From contig QHYI01000154.1 in assembly GCA_003223245.1 (NCBI GenBank), positions 1 to 35,466 of the forward strand: DNA of 35,466 bases. The letters are read 5' to 3'. This DNA comes from Acidobacteriota bacterium. Its GTDB lineage: Bacteria; Acidobacteriota; Terriglobia; Acidiferrales; UBA7541. Made by a program: the position numbers and the translations under genes. Within the stretch, counting starts at the first letter, position 1, and each line of letters starts with the position of its first letter. Under the pieces are notes generated by a model. It was not told where the DNA came from, did no database searches, and worked only from the letters and a program-made list of their open reading frames with translations. Positions 8,856 to 17,815 of the stretch are shown here, one piece after another.

Positions 8856-10856
8856 CTACCGAAGCCGCGTCACAATGACGGTCATGTCATCGGCTTGTTC
8901 CGGCGTTCCCGCCCATTCTTCCGCGGCGGCCATCAGGGATTCCGCCACCGTCAAAGGCTTTGCGCTTTGAACTCGGATAGCAGCCTCTCTTAGTCGCGCG
9001 ATTCCAAACTCCTCTCCGTACACGTTCTCCGGTTCGACAAGGCCGTCGCTGTAGCCGATGAGCAACGAATCTGGGGCCACCTGCAGCAAGCCCTGCTCGT
9101 AAACGTAATCTTCCAGGACGCCCAGCACCATGCCGCCTTTGTCCAACAGATGCGACGAGCCGCTGCAGATAAGAAAGGAAGGCAGGTGGCCGGCGTTCGT
9201 GTAGCGCAGCGTTCGCGTGGCGCTGTCGTAGACAGCAATGAAAAAAGTGGCGAAGCGATCGTCGCCGGTGTTGCGCACGAGATGTTTGTTGAGCCGCGCC
9301 ACTAGTTCTGCCGTGCTTAGTGATTCGCTGCCTTCCGTGAGCGCCTGGCTACGCAGAGCCGCTTGCAAACTGGCCATGAGCAATGCCGCGGAAATTCCCT
9401 TCCCCGAAATATCCGCAATGGCAATAGCCACCTGCGTCGGGCTGAGCTGAATGAAATCGTAATAATCCCCGCTGACAGAGCGTGCGGCTTTGCAAATCGC
9501 TTCGATTTCTACGCCGGGAACCGAAGGCAACGTGCTGGGAAAAAGCTGATTCTGCACTTCGCGGGCAATAGCGATTTCGTTTTCCAGCCGCTGGCGCTTG
9601 TTCTGCTCCTCAATGAGCGTGCCGATGGAACTGGTCATCTGGTTGAAAGATTCTCCCAAAGAGCCCAGTTGGTCCATGCGCTCGACCTGGATGCGGTGGG
9701 AAAAATCTCCGCTCTGAACAAATAGTGTGGCTTTATAAAGATCGGCGACTGCCCGTGTAATTCGTCGAGTCAGCACAATCCCAGTGGTCCAGGCCACCGC
9801 TTCGATTAAAAGAAAAATGATCCCCACAAGCACGAACAAGATGACGTAAGTGCTTCGCAGTTCTCCGAGCGACGTGAAAATTCTCGCATTCAACCGCGAG
9901 GGCCGGGCATTCGAAACCGCCAGCAAGGGCCGCGCCGGGTCCACGGTTCCGTCCTTCGCCACAAAAACAGAATCGAGGCGTGACAGCACGTTCACCGGCG
10001 AATCGAGCCAGAACATCGCAGGTTGGAGCGTGCGGTTGCTGGCGACGATGCGCCCCGCCACGCGATATTGCTTCTCGCCGGACCTGTAAACAACACCTTG
10101 CCGTGCGGCTCCTTCGTAATTCTCCATGAGATTGAGCTGGATGACGCCGAGGTCCGACGCAATGGTGCTGAGGAATTCCGATTCCGACGTGACAGGAACG
10201 CGGAGAACAACCCAACGCAGTTCTTTGGAATCCTTAATCTTCCGCAGGCTCATGAGCCAAAGCGGCACTGGCGAACCCTCTTCCTGCAACAATCCGGAAA
10301 AAGAGTCCTTGCCTTGCAGCGTCGCTTTTTGCAGCGGAGATGGGTCATGGGAGAGGTCGATTTTCAATCCGGGAAGTTCGCGGTCGTGAACGGCATGCGA
10401 TTGTGCCGTGAGGATTTCTTTCAATTCGTCCTGCGAGATGCCAGCCGGGAGGGTCTGGCAAGTGATCGCAATATGCTGCGCAATATCCGCGATCATTTCG
10501 ATACGCTGGTGAATGTCGTCATAAAGAAGATAGGCGCCCAATTGCGAATATAGAATCCTTGCCGCCAGCACGACAAGAACGATGATGGACAGAATTGGGA
10601 CGACCGCAATAAGCAAATAGGCGACAATGAGCCGGTTTCGCAGGCTCCACAGCAATCGGCTTCTCCACCATCCAACCAGGCGCACAATGAGATAAATGCC
10701 CGCCACGACTGCCAGAAATTCTAGGAAGCCGAAAACTCCGGAGTGGATGCCAAAGAGTTCAACGACCAGCCCTAGCACGACGATCACCGAACAAACGACG
10801 TCCAGCCACGACAGGCGGCTCCAAACCTCTTTCAAGTTCGTGAAAAAAGGTTTCAT
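8856..10856 (-). CDS. Membrane-bound SpoIIE-type serine phosphatase with HAMP domain
   Basis: This is a PP2C-like phosphatase of the RsbU/SpoIIE class, which in known systems dephosphorylates an anti-sigma-factor antagonist. There are two or three hydrophobic segments in residues 17-100, an extracytoplasmic sensor region at about 105-330, another membrane segment at 336-358, HAMP at about 360-412, a short coiled linker (QRLENEIAIAREVQNQLFP), then the phosphatase domain. Metal-binding motifs are present: SGDYYD 462-467, ADISGKG 481-487, NAGH 554-557, YSDGLVE 602-608 and QADDMTV 654-660, so it should be active. No anti-sigma kinase or antagonist gene lies nearby, so its partner is encoded elsewhere. 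The signal it senses is unknown. Confidence 0.92.
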   Translation of the reverse strand: MKPFFTNLKEVWSRLSWLDVVCSVIVVLGLVVELFGIHSGVFGFLEFLAVVAGIYLIVRLVGWWRSRLLWSLRNRLIVAYLLIAVVPILSIIVLVVLAARILYSQLGAYLLYDDIHQRIEMIADIAQHIAITCQTLPAGISQDELKEILTAQSHAVHDRELPGLKIDLSHDPSPLQKATLQGKDSFSGLLQEEGSPVPLWLMSLRKIKDSKELRWVVLRVPVTSESEFLSTIASDLGVIQLNLMENYEGAARQGVVYRSGEKQYRVAGRIVASNRTLQPAMFWLDSPVNVLSRLDSVFVAKDGTVDPARPLLAVSNARPSRLNARIFTSLGELRSTYVILFVLVGIIFLLIEAVAWTTGIVLTRRITRAVADLYKATLFVQSGDFSHRIQVERMDQLGSLGESFNQMTSSIGTLIEEQNKRQRLENEIAIAREVQNQLFPSTLPSVPGVEIEAICKAARSVSGDYYDFIQLSPTQVAIAIADISGKGISAALLMASLQAALRSQALTEGSESLSTAELVARLNKHLVRNTGDDRFATFFIAVYDSATRTLRYTNAGHLPSFLICSGSSHLLDKGGMVLGVLEDYVYEQGLLQVAPDSLLIGYSDGLVEPENVYGEEFGIARLREAAIRVQSAKPLTVAESLMAAAEEWAGTPEQADDMTVIVTRLR

Positions 10857-10954
10857 GCTTTTGACTTCGGAAGGAATACTTTACCTGAAGATGCCTCGAC
10901 ACGCAGGACCAAGCGCACCCGCGGACAAATAACGAAGGAATTTGAGCCAAACGC

Positions 10955-12430
10955 CTATTTTGCGGCCACCACGGGTTGCTTCATGTTATTGCGGACCTTG
11001 CTGTGCTTGCAGCTGTATGTGAAATAAATAACCAGCCCGATCACCAGCCAGATCACCAGCCGCCATTTTGTTGCCGGGGAGAGGCCATAGATCAATGCGC
11101 CACAAAACACGATGGACAGAATGGGCACCAGTGGCACCAGCGGAGTCTTGAAGGGTCGCGGCAGTTCCGGATGCGTCTTACGCATCACCCACACACCTGC
11201 ACTCACAAGAACGAAAGCCAGCAGCGTGCCGACGCTGGTCATTTCATCGAGAATGTTGAGGGGAATCAATGTGGCCAGCACGGCCACGAACAGGCCTACA
11301 ACGATGGAACTGACATACGGTGTGCGGAAGCGCGAATGAATCTTGCTTGCCCACGGCCAGAGCAGTCCATCGCGCGACATCGAGTAGAAAACGCGCGACT
11401 GACCCAGCAACATCACCAGCATTACCGTTGCAAGACCGGCCAGCGCGCCCAGCTCCACTAAAAAAGTCGCCCATTGGTAACCGGTCACCCGAACTCCAAC
11501 CACAACCGGATCCGGAACATTGAGTTGTGTGTACGGAACCAGGTGCGTCAACAATCCCGACACAAGTATGTAAAGAATCGTGCAAATCACCAGCGAACCA
11601 AGAATCCCGAACGGCATGTCCTTTTTAGGGTTCTTGGCCTCCTGCGCTGCCGTGGAAACGGCGTCAAAGCCGATGTACGCAAAAAACACCACACCAGCCC
11701 CGCGCAGAATCCCTGACCAGCCAAACTCGCCCGTCGTTCCGGTGTTCGGCGGAATAAATGGATGCCAGAAATTTGGTTTCCAGGCATGCTCCGCTAAGAA
11801 CATCGTGGCCAAAGCAATGAACATACACACGACAGCGACTTTAAGAATCACAATCGCTGTCGTGACATCCGCCGATTCCTTAATGCCGATAACCAAAATC
11901 GTGGTGATCGCCAAAATAACGAGGAACCCGACATAGTCGTACTTCAACTGGACCGGAATGCCAAACAAGGTGAACCTCGAAGTCGGCATCGTGGGCAGAT
12001 TCCATCCCAGGTCGCGCATAAAGGCTCGCAGGTGGCCGCTCCAGCCCACAGCGACGGTCGCCGCGCCAAACGCGTATTCAAGGATAAGGTCCCAGCCGAT
12101 GATCCACGCGACCAACTCGCCGAGCGTTGCATAAGAATACGTATACGCGCTTCCTGCAATGGGAATCAGCGACGCGAACTCCGCGTAGCACAGCCCGGCA
12201 AAGGCGCACGCAATTCCCGCAAGTACGAACGAAATAACGATCGCAGGTCCGGCGAACTGCGCCGCCGCCTGTCCGGTGATGACAAAGATTCCCGCGCCGA
12301 TAATGGCGCCGATCCCGAGCGTCACCAGGTTGATCGGGCCGAGCGCGCGCCTCAGGCTGTGCTCTCCTGTTTCGCCCGCCTCTTTCATCAGCGTTTCAAT
12401 CGGCTTTGTTGCCAACAAGGGGTTGCCCAT
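10955..12430 (-). CDS. APC-superfamily amino-acid permease (CAT-like)
   Basis: This is a 491-residue inner-membrane transporter with about twelve or more hydrophobic segments. Residues 38-48 (LGIGAIIGAGI) carry the unwound helix-1 motif typical of the amino acid-polyamine-organocation superfamily. AGLCYAEFASLIPIAGSAYT is the second APC signature. The overall layout, including the late YSMSRDGLLWPW motif, resembles the bacterial cationic amino-acid transporter (CAT/YfnA-like) group. The actual substrate cannot be read from the sequence. A second, different APC permease lies immediately upstream, separated by 91 bases that contain a REP-like palindrome. Confidence 0.88.
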   Translation of the reverse strand: MGNPLLATKPIETLMKEAGETGEHSLRRALGPINLVTLGIGAIIGAGIFVITGQAAAQFAGPAIVISFVLAGIACAFAGLCYAEFASLIPIAGSAYTYSYATLGELVAWIIGWDLILEYAFGAATVAVGWSGHLRAFMRDLGWNLPTMPTSRFTLFGIPVQLKYDYVGFLVILAITTILVIGIKESADVTTAIVILKVAVVCMFIALATMFLAEHAWKPNFWHPFIPPNTGTTGEFGWSGILRGAGVVFFAYIGFDAVSTAAQEAKNPKKDMPFGILGSLVICTILYILVSGLLTHLVPYTQLNVPDPVVVGVRVTGYQWATFLVELGALAGLATVMLVMLLGQSRVFYSMSRDGLLWPWASKIHSRFRTPYVSSIVVGLFVAVLATLIPLNILDEMTSVGTLLAFVLVSAGVWVMRKTHPELPRPFKTPLVPLVPILSIVFCGALIYGLSPATKWRLVIWLVIGLVIYFTYSCKHSKVRNNMKQPVVAAK

Positions 12431-12485
12431 GCAACTCCTCCTCTCGGAACCCTCATTTCCTCGCTGTCAATCGGGCCTAAAGCAT

Positions 12486-12514
12486 TGTAGTGGCGCGGCA
12501 TGCCACGCCCTACA
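12486..12514. repeat. REP-like palindrome
   Basis: An imperfect inverted repeat: TGTAG at 12486-12490 pairs with CTACA at 12510-12514, and GGCG pairs with CGCC with one bulged T. The apical part contains the palindrome GGCATGCC. It shares its TGTAGTGGCG edge with the repeats at 27892-27950, which suggests a dispersed intergenic family. It could also act as a stem-loop between the two permease genes. Confidence 0.6.
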
Positions 12515-12521
12515 ACAAAAT

Positions 12522-14078
12522 TCAAGGATTGTTGACTGTTAGCTTGGAACTCCGGCGCGACCACAGCAAATAGACCGGAAGGCCCAAAAGCACAATAAGC
12601 AGCCCCGGCCACGCCGTCTGTGTTTGATAGAGAAGCAGAACGAACATGATGGCCGTGGCGGCGACGATGTAAAGCAAAGGAACAAACGGGTAACCGAGCG
12701 CCCGATAAGGCCGTTCGACTTCCGGCCGCTTCGCGCGCAAGACAAAAATCCCAATGATGGTCAGCACATAAAAAATGAGCACGGAAAAAACAACGTAATT
12801 GAGTAGGTCGTTGTAGAGATTCCCGTAAGTGACGGTGCCTGCCGCATCCACGTGGCGCGTCCGCATTAGAATCAGGATGGTTACCCAGATTCCCTGATAG
12901 ACGAGCGCCGAAGCGGGCACGCCTTTGTTGTTCAGCGTGCCCGTTGAACGGAAGAAGAGCCCGTCGCGAGCCATAGCGTAAGACACGCGCGCCCCGGCAA
13001 GAATCAATCCATTGTTGCAGCCAAATGTCGAAACGATGATGGCCACTGCCATGATCGCTGCCCCCATCGGCCCGAAAATGACGTTCAGCGCCGCGCTGGC
13101 TACGCGGTCGTCAGGAACCGTCTGAATCTGCACCAAGGGCATGGTAAACAGGTATGCGACGTTCGCCAGGAAATACAACGTGATGACAATGATGGTACCC
13201 AGAGCCATAGACAGAGCGACGTCGCGCTTCGGATTCTTCACTTCCGCCGCAGTGAAGCCAATGTTGTTCCATGCGTCCGCGGAAAATAGCGATCCGACCT
13301 GCGCGACGCCGAAAGCAACCAACAATCCAAACGCGCCGCTGGCAGCAGAAACTCTAGGTATGAAGCCTTTCAGGAAATTTGCGCCTGGCTCCAGGGTTTG
13401 TGGATTGTGAAGCACCCAGAGATGGCTGAAATTCTCGCGAATCGCGCCGGCGTTTCTCCCCACGAAAATTCCCAGGACAATTAGCCCAATCAAGGATAGC
13501 GCCTTCGCGCTGGTGAAGACGTTTTGGATCAGTTTGCCTAAGTAGACTCCGCGCGTGTTGAGGAAGGTGATGAAAAGAATCATTAATATTCCGACCAATT
13601 GCTGCACGGAAAGGCTCACCGCATATTTCGAGCCGAGCGAAATCGGGTGAACAATCCACGTGCGCGGAGAAATGACGGGAAAGAGCACCCCTAGATATCT
13701 CGCAAATCCCACGGCTACGGCCGCAATCGTGCCCGTCTGAATCACCAGGAAAAGCGTCCAGCCGTAAAGGAATCCCCACAACGGCGAATAGGCCTCGCGC
13801 AAATACACATATTGACCGCCCGCATGCGGGAAAAGCGCCGCCAATTCGCCATAGGAAAGCGCCGCCGAAATGGTAAGCAGTCCTGTAAGAATCCACGTAA
13901 GCAGCAATCCGCCCGACGAGCCCGTCTGCCGCGAAATCTCGGCGGCCACAATGAAAATGCCGGAGCCAATCATCGACCCGACAACAATCATCGTGCCATC
14001 GAACAAGCCAATGGCGCGCACGAAGCCGTGTTCGTGCGCGGCGCTTGCCGTCGAAATTGCTGGTGTGCTCTCAGCCAT
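12522..14078 (-). CDS. APC-superfamily amino-acid permease (LAT-like)
   Basis: This is a 518-residue inner-membrane transporter with about twelve hydrophobic segments. Helix 1 carries VVGSMIGSGIFIV (about 32-44). SYGELAALFPHAGGQYVYL followed by REAY is the signature of the L-type amino-acid transporter/exchanger branch of the APC superfamily (SteT-like). The substrate is unknown. It begins 20 bases downstream of thiE and precedes a second APC permease; the two are not close copies of each other (different lengths, helix-1 motifs and C-termini), so this is not a recent tandem duplication. Confidence 0.88.
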   Translation of the reverse strand: MAESTPAISTASAAHEHGFVRAIGLFDGTMIVVGSMIGSGIFIVAAEISRQTGSSGGLLLTWILTGLLTISAALSYGELAALFPHAGGQYVYLREAYSPLWGFLYGWTLFLVIQTGTIAAVAVGFARYLGVLFPVISPRTWIVHPISLGSKYAVSLSVQQLVGILMILFITFLNTRGVYLGKLIQNVFTSAKALSLIGLIVLGIFVGRNAGAIRENFSHLWVLHNPQTLEPGANFLKGFIPRVSAASGAFGLLVAFGVAQVGSLFSADAWNNIGFTAAEVKNPKRDVALSMALGTIIVITLYFLANVAYLFTMPLVQIQTVPDDRVASAALNVIFGPMGAAIMAVAIIVSTFGCNNGLILAGARVSYAMARDGLFFRSTGTLNNKGVPASALVYQGIWVTILILMRTRHVDAAGTVTYGNLYNDLLNYVVFSVLIFYVLTIIGIFVLRAKRPEVERPYRALGYPFVPLLYIVAATAIMFVLLLYQTQTAWPGLLIVLLGLPVYLLWSRRSSKLTVNNP

Positions 14079-14098
14079 TGGTCATTTCCTTAGACGCT

Positions 14099-14743
14099 TT
14101 AGGCGCCCGCAGCGTGGTTTGCCTCTTGTAAAATCTTGAGGAACTCCCGCGCTCGCTCTCCCGGGTACGCAGCGCGGAGTATATCGCTGATCACCGCCAC
14201 CGAATCTGCTCCGGCTCGAACCACTTCCGCAGCGCGCTTCAGCGTGATTCCCCCAATGGCCACGATGGGTTTGTCCGTCAGTGGCCGCACCTCGCGGATA
14301 AATTCCGTTCCAACCGCAGGATCCGGGTTCGCCTTGGTAGACGTGGCAAAGATCGGTCCCACCGCAATATAGTCTGCCGAAGTGGCCGCAGCTTGTTCGA
14401 ATTGCGTGCGATTGTGTGTCGAGACGCCAACCAGTTTGTCTGGCCCAACGACAACCCGCGCTTCCTCTGCGCCCAAATCTTCCTGCCCAACATGAACTCC
14501 GCTGGCATCGGCAAGCGCGGCAACGTCGGCGCGATCGTTTACGATAAATGTCACACCGCGGGAGACCCATTCCGCTGAAAGACGCTTCGACCTTTTCAAT
14601 AGCTCACGGGAAGACGCTGTTTTGTTCCGGTATTGGAGTAGCCGGACTCCGGCGTCCACAAGTTGGCGGGCGCACGCTGTTTCGGAAATGGTAAGCAACG
14701 CTGCGTCTAATATCACATACAGCGGTGGAAGGACAAGGCGCAT
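14099..14743 (-). CDS. thiE: Thiamine-phosphate synthase
   Basis: ThiE joins HMP-pyrophosphate and thiazole phosphate to make thiamine phosphate. The 214-residue TIM-barrel protein shows the family motifs in order: LLQYRNKTASSRELL, FIVNDRADVAALADASGVHV, GQEDL, GVSTHN, DYIAVGPIFATSTK and PIVAIGGI. It starts 7 bases after accC and is followed 20 bases later by a permease, so it is probably part of the long transcript. No TPP riboswitch is evident upstream, because the preceding sequence is the accC coding region. Other thiamine genes are absent from the window. Confidence 0.93.
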   Translation of the reverse strand: MRLVLPPLYVILDAALLTISETACARQLVDAGVRLLQYRNKTASSRELLKRSKRLSAEWVSRGVTFIVNDRADVAALADASGVHVGQEDLGAEEARVVVGPDKLVGVSTHNRTQFEQAAATSADYIAVGPIFATSTKANPDPAVGTEFIREVRPLTDKPIVAIGGITLKRAAEVVRAGADSVAVISDILRAAYPGERAREFLKILQEANHAAGA

Positions 14744-14750
14744 GCTCGTT

Positions 14751-16100
14751 TTATTTTCCGTTCGCGCCTACGAGCCGATCAATGAAGTGCGTATTGTAGT
14801 TTCCGGACACAAATCTCGCGTCCGCCAGGATTCTGCGGTGCAACGGGATCGACGTCTTGATGCCCTCAATCACAAACATTTCGAGGGCCCTTTTCATGCG
14901 CCCAATCGCTTCCGTCCGGTCGCGGCCCTTGACGATGAGCTTCGCAATCAGCGAGTCGTAGTAAGGCGGAATGACCGCATCAGCATAAGCAGCCGAATCC
15001 ACACGCACACCCGTGCCACCCGGGGCTTGGAAAGTCGTAATACGTCCCGCCGAAGGCACGAATGTATCCGGATCCTCCGCATTGACCCGGCATTCAATGG
15101 CGTGCCCGGAAGCAATGACGGCTCCCGTTGCATCCTCCATTTTCTCGCCCGCGGCGATGCGGATTTGCGCCTTAATTAAATCCACTCCGGTTACCAACTC
15201 CGTTACGGGATGCTCCGCTTGAATCCGCGTATTCATTTCGATGAAATACAGCGAACCGTCCTGGTCCATCAGAAACTCAACGGTTCCCGCGTTCGTGTAG
15301 CCCACCATTTCCAGAGCTTTGACCACCATCGCGCCAAGCTCTTTCCTTCGCTTGGCGTCCATCACCGGCGAAGGCGATTCTTCCACTAGTTTTTGGTGTC
15401 GCCGCTGGATGCTGCATTCGCGCTCGCCCAAGTGAATGACTTTGCCGTGCTGGTCGCCAAGCACCTGAAACTCGATATGCCGCGGAAACTCCAGAAATTT
15501 CTCCATATAAACGTCGGGAGTGCCGAAAGCCTGCTGCGCTTCGCTGCGAGCGGTTTGATATGCGCTTAGTAGTTCTTCCTGTTTGCGCACCACGCGCATG
15601 CCCCGCCCGCCTCCTCCGGCCGAGGCTTTCAGGATCAGTGGATAGCCAATTCGCTCTGCTTCCTTGGCGAGCTGTTCTTCTCCTTCCACCACACCATCGC
15701 TTCCGGGAATCGTTGGCAAACCCGCTGCTTTTACTTCGCGGCGCGCGCGGTCCTTTTCTCCCATTAACTCGATGACTTCCGGCCGCGGCCCGATAAAGGT
15801 AATCTCAGACGCTTCGCACACTTTGGCAAAGTTGGCATTCTCCGATAGAAAACCATATCCCGGATGGATGGCGTCTACATTGGTGATTTCCGCGGCGCTA
15901 ATCACCTGCGGGATATTGAGATAGCTTTCGCCGCTGCGCGCTGGGCCAATGCAAACCGCTTCATCGGCGAAACGCACGTGTAGCGAATTGCGGTCCGCTT
16001 CCGAATAGACCGCCACTGTGGAAATACCCAGCTCCTTGCAGGCGCAAATGACCCGCAGGGCGATCTCCCCGCGATTGGCGACTAGGATTTTCTGAAACAT
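14751..16100 (-). CDS. accC: Acetyl-CoA carboxylase, biotin carboxylase subunit
   Basis: AccC carboxylates the biotin carried on AccB using ATP and bicarbonate, the first half of the committed step of fatty-acid synthesis. The 449-residue length is typical. It shows the N-terminal [17 protein letters not shown], the [12 protein letters not shown] motif, the glycine-rich ATP-grasp loop [24 protein letters not shown] and [16 protein letters not shown] with catalytic residues. The biotin carrier gene lies 15 bases upstream, the usual accBC order. The carboxyltransferase genes accA and accD are not in the window. Confidence 0.97.
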   Translation of the reverse strand: MFQKILVANRGEIALRVICACKELGISTVAVYSEADRNSLHVRFADEAVCIGPARSGESYLNIPQVISAAEITNVDAIHPGYGFLSENANFAKVCEASEITFIGPRPEVIELMGEKDRARREVKAAGLPTIPGSDGVVEGEEQLAKEAERIGYPLILKASAGGGGRGMRVVRKQEELLSAYQTARSEAQQAFGTPDVYMEKFLEFPRHIEFQVLGDQHGKVIHLGERECSIQRRHQKLVEESPSPVMDAKRRKELGAMVVKALEMVGYTNAGTVEFLMDQDGSLYFIEMNTRIQAEHPVTELVTGVDLIKAQIRIAAGEKMEDATGAVIASGHAIECRVNAEDPDTFVPSAGRITTFQAPGGTGVRVDSAAYADAVIPPYYDSLIAKLIVKGRDRTEAIGRMKRALEMFVIEGIKTSIPLHRRILADARFVSGNYNTHFIDRLVGANGK

Positions 16101-16115
16101 AGGGCGGCGTGTCGG

Positions 16116-16655
16116 CTATTTCTTCCGGCTGGGGCGGATGCCAAAAAGAGGCTGTCCATATTCGACGGGCTGTCCGTTTTCCGCGAAAATTCGCACGATC
16201 TCGCCCGTCTCGTCCGACTCGATTTCATTCATCAGCTTCATGGCTTCCACAATGCAAAGCGTCTGTCCTGTTTCTACGAATGCACCCACTTTCACGAAGG
16301 GCTCTGCGCCAGGACTAGGCGAGCCATAAAACGTGCCCACAATCGGAGATTTCACCAGGTGGAGATCTTCGGTCAAGCGCGCTTCCGGCCCCGCTGACGC
16401 GGTTGCGAGTGCACCTTGAGCCGCAGGAGCGGCTCCGCCAGGATTTCCGGCAACAATAATCTCGGGAGCCGCCGGCCGCGGTGCTCCCGATCCCACGCCA
16501 GACGACGGCTTGCGCAGCCGGATATGCAAATCTCCCCGCGAGTATTCAAATTCCTCGAGGTCATGATCGGTCATGAACTGAAAAAGCTGTTCGATTTGCT
16601 CCATCTCGGGACTGGCAAACGTTGGAGTGGACTTTGTAGGCTGTTTGCGTTTCAT
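16116..16655 (-). CDS. accB: Acetyl-CoA carboxylase, biotin carboxyl carrier protein
   Basis: AccB carries the biotin that shuttles carboxyl groups between AccC and the AccAD carboxyltransferase. It has an N-terminal helical region (1-50), an Ala/Pro/Gly-rich flexible linker (about 52-92) and a C-terminal biotinyl domain (about 100-176). The biotinylation site EAMKLMNEIE puts the modified lysine at K140, and the 'thumb' sequence GSPSPGAEPF, typical of acetyl-CoA carboxylase carriers, is present. It lies 7 bases after the peptidase gene and 15 before accC. Confidence 0.96.
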   Translation of the reverse strand: MKRKQPTKSTPTFASPEMEQIEQLFQFMTDHDLEEFEYSRGDLHIRLRKPSSGVGSGAPRPAAPEIIVAGNPGGAAPAAQGALATASAGPEARLTEDLHLVKSPIVGTFYGSPSPGAEPFVKVGAFVETGQTLCIVEAMKLMNEIESDETGEIVRIFAENGQPVEYGQPLFGIRPSRKK

Positions 16656-16662
16656 GCCGTTT

Positions 16663-17745
16663 CTAGAGTTCGATGAGATTCCGCGGTGCTCTGGTTAGTA
16701 TTTCCGTCCGGCCGGCGTGCACGGCGACATCATCTTCAATGCGTATGCCCCCGATGCCTTCCGCATATACGCCAGGTTCAATCGTAATTACGTTTCCGGG
16801 TTCCAGCCGCCGTGCTTGCCCCTTCGCGACTCTGGGATCCTCGTGAATTTCCAGTCCCAGGCCGTGACCCGTGCTGTGGACGAAAAGATGGTCTAACCCG
16901 TAACCTGTCAGGACTTGCCTCGCGGCCGCGTCCACCTCCCCGCAGGTCACTCCCTCTTTTGCCCTCGAGATGGCCGCTGCCTGCGCTTCCAGGACCGCCT
17001 TATACCACGTCTGGATGCGCTTCTGCGCTCGCCCGCAAAAAACGGTGCGGGTGACGTCGCTGCAATAGTGGCCGAGTATAACACCCAGGTCTAGCACGAC
17101 CAACTCATTTTTCCTCAATCGTTTGGCGGTGGGCCGCGCGTGCGGCAGCGCCGCCCTGTCCCCAAATGCAACAATCGTTTCAAACGACGGTCCCGCGGCT
17201 CCCCGCGTGCGCATCTCGTATTCAACTTCTGCGGCTACCTCAGTTTCACGGACCCCTGGCTTCAGCAAGCCGATCGCGAACTCCATGATGTCTCCCGCCA
17301 GGATAGCCGCCTTGCGCATTTGCGCCAATTCCCCATCGTCTTTGCGCATTCGAAGCGCCTCGACCATCCCAGCAGCGGGGATCCATTGCCATCGGCTCGC
17401 AGACGCTTTGCGGGCTGCTTGAAGCTGAGACACGGTCATGTGCATCGCATCAAAACCTACTTTTCGGATCCGCAGCTTTCCGAGGACCCGGGCGACAGAT
17501 TCAGGCAAGGTGCCTTCCTGTTGGCAGATGCGTACGTTTTGCGTCTCTGCTTTCGCCTGTACTACAAATCGCCCGTCGGTGACGAGCGCCGTGGCCTTCG
17601 GTGACACCACCAGCGCGCCAGAATCCCCGGTAAATCCTGTCAGATAGAACCAGTTCGCGGGGTGCATCACGAGCAGCGCATCGATTCTGGATTTCTGGAG
17701 GAGTTCCCCCAACTTGTGCCGGCGATGATGGAACTGTGTTTCCAT
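16663..17745 (-). CDS. M24-family Xaa-Pro aminopeptidase/dipeptidase
   Basis: This is a 360-residue metallopeptidase of the pita-bread fold that cleaves peptides next to proline. An N-terminal creatinase-like domain (about 8-135) precedes the catalytic domain. The five metal ligands are visible: D219 and D230 (VLDLGVILGHYCSD), H294 (HSTGHGLGLEIHED), E323 (TIEPGVY) and E337 (IRIEDDV). Whether it is an aminopeptidase (PepP) or a dipeptidase (PepQ) cannot be settled. It sits just before accB, a common bacterial arrangement. The ATG has no Shine-Dalgarno directly upstream: that position is the 3' arm of a perfect hairpin whose 5' arm carries GAGGAG. Translation may therefore depend on hairpin opening or on coupling. 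Confidence 0.92.
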   Translation of the reverse strand: METQFHHRRHKLGELLQKSRIDALLVMHPANWFYLTGFTGDSGALVVSPKATALVTDGRFVVQAKAETQNVRICQQEGTLPESVARVLGKLRIRKVGFDAMHMTVSQLQAARKASASRWQWIPAAGMVEALRMRKDDGELAQMRKAAILAGDIMEFAIGLLKPGVRETEVAAEVEYEMRTRGAAGPSFETIVAFGDRAALPHARPTAKRLRKNELVVLDLGVILGHYCSDVTRTVFCGRAQKRIQTWYKAVLEAQAAAISRAKEGVTCGEVDAAARQVLTGYGLDHLFVHSTGHGLGLEIHEDPRVAKGQARRLEPGNVITIEPGVYAEGIGGIRIEDDVAVHAGRTEILTRAPRNLIEL

Positions 17746-17751
17746 AAGCAG

Positions 17752-17778
17752 AACGAGGAGACTTTTAGTCTCCTCGTT
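17752..17778 (-). promoter_or_regulatory. Perfect 12-bp stem-loop before the M24 peptidase gene
   Basis: AACGAGGAGACT and AGTCTCCTCGTT form a perfect 12-bp stem with a 3-base loop. On the transcribed minus strand it ends 6 bases before the peptidase ATG and hides a GAGGAG sequence in its 5' arm. There is no U-tract on the minus strand, so it is a poor intrinsic terminator in that direction. It could be an mRNA processing or stabilising element, or a translational control hairpin. Confidence 0.6.
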
Positions 17779-17795
17779 TCGTTCCTCAGTTAAAA

Positions 17796-17815
17796 GATAA
17801 TTTCTTCGAATTATC
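17796..17815 (-). terminator. Weak stem-loop with T-run at the pilQ stop
   Basis: GATAATT (17809-17815 on the minus strand) pairs with AATTATC (17796-17802) around a 6-base loop, and TTTT follows. The stem overlaps the pilQ stop codon. The shape is that of an intrinsic terminator, but the AT-rich 7-bp stem is weak, so partial read-through into the peptidase-accBC part is likely. Confidence 0.4.

Noticed and set aside
14744-14750. TPP riboswitch before thiE
   Set aside because: Only 7 bases separate accC and thiE, and no THI-box sequence was seen.
17752-17778. Intrinsic terminator for the minus-strand transcript
   Set aside because: The stem is perfect, but no T-run follows on the minus strand and the next gene starts 6 bases later.
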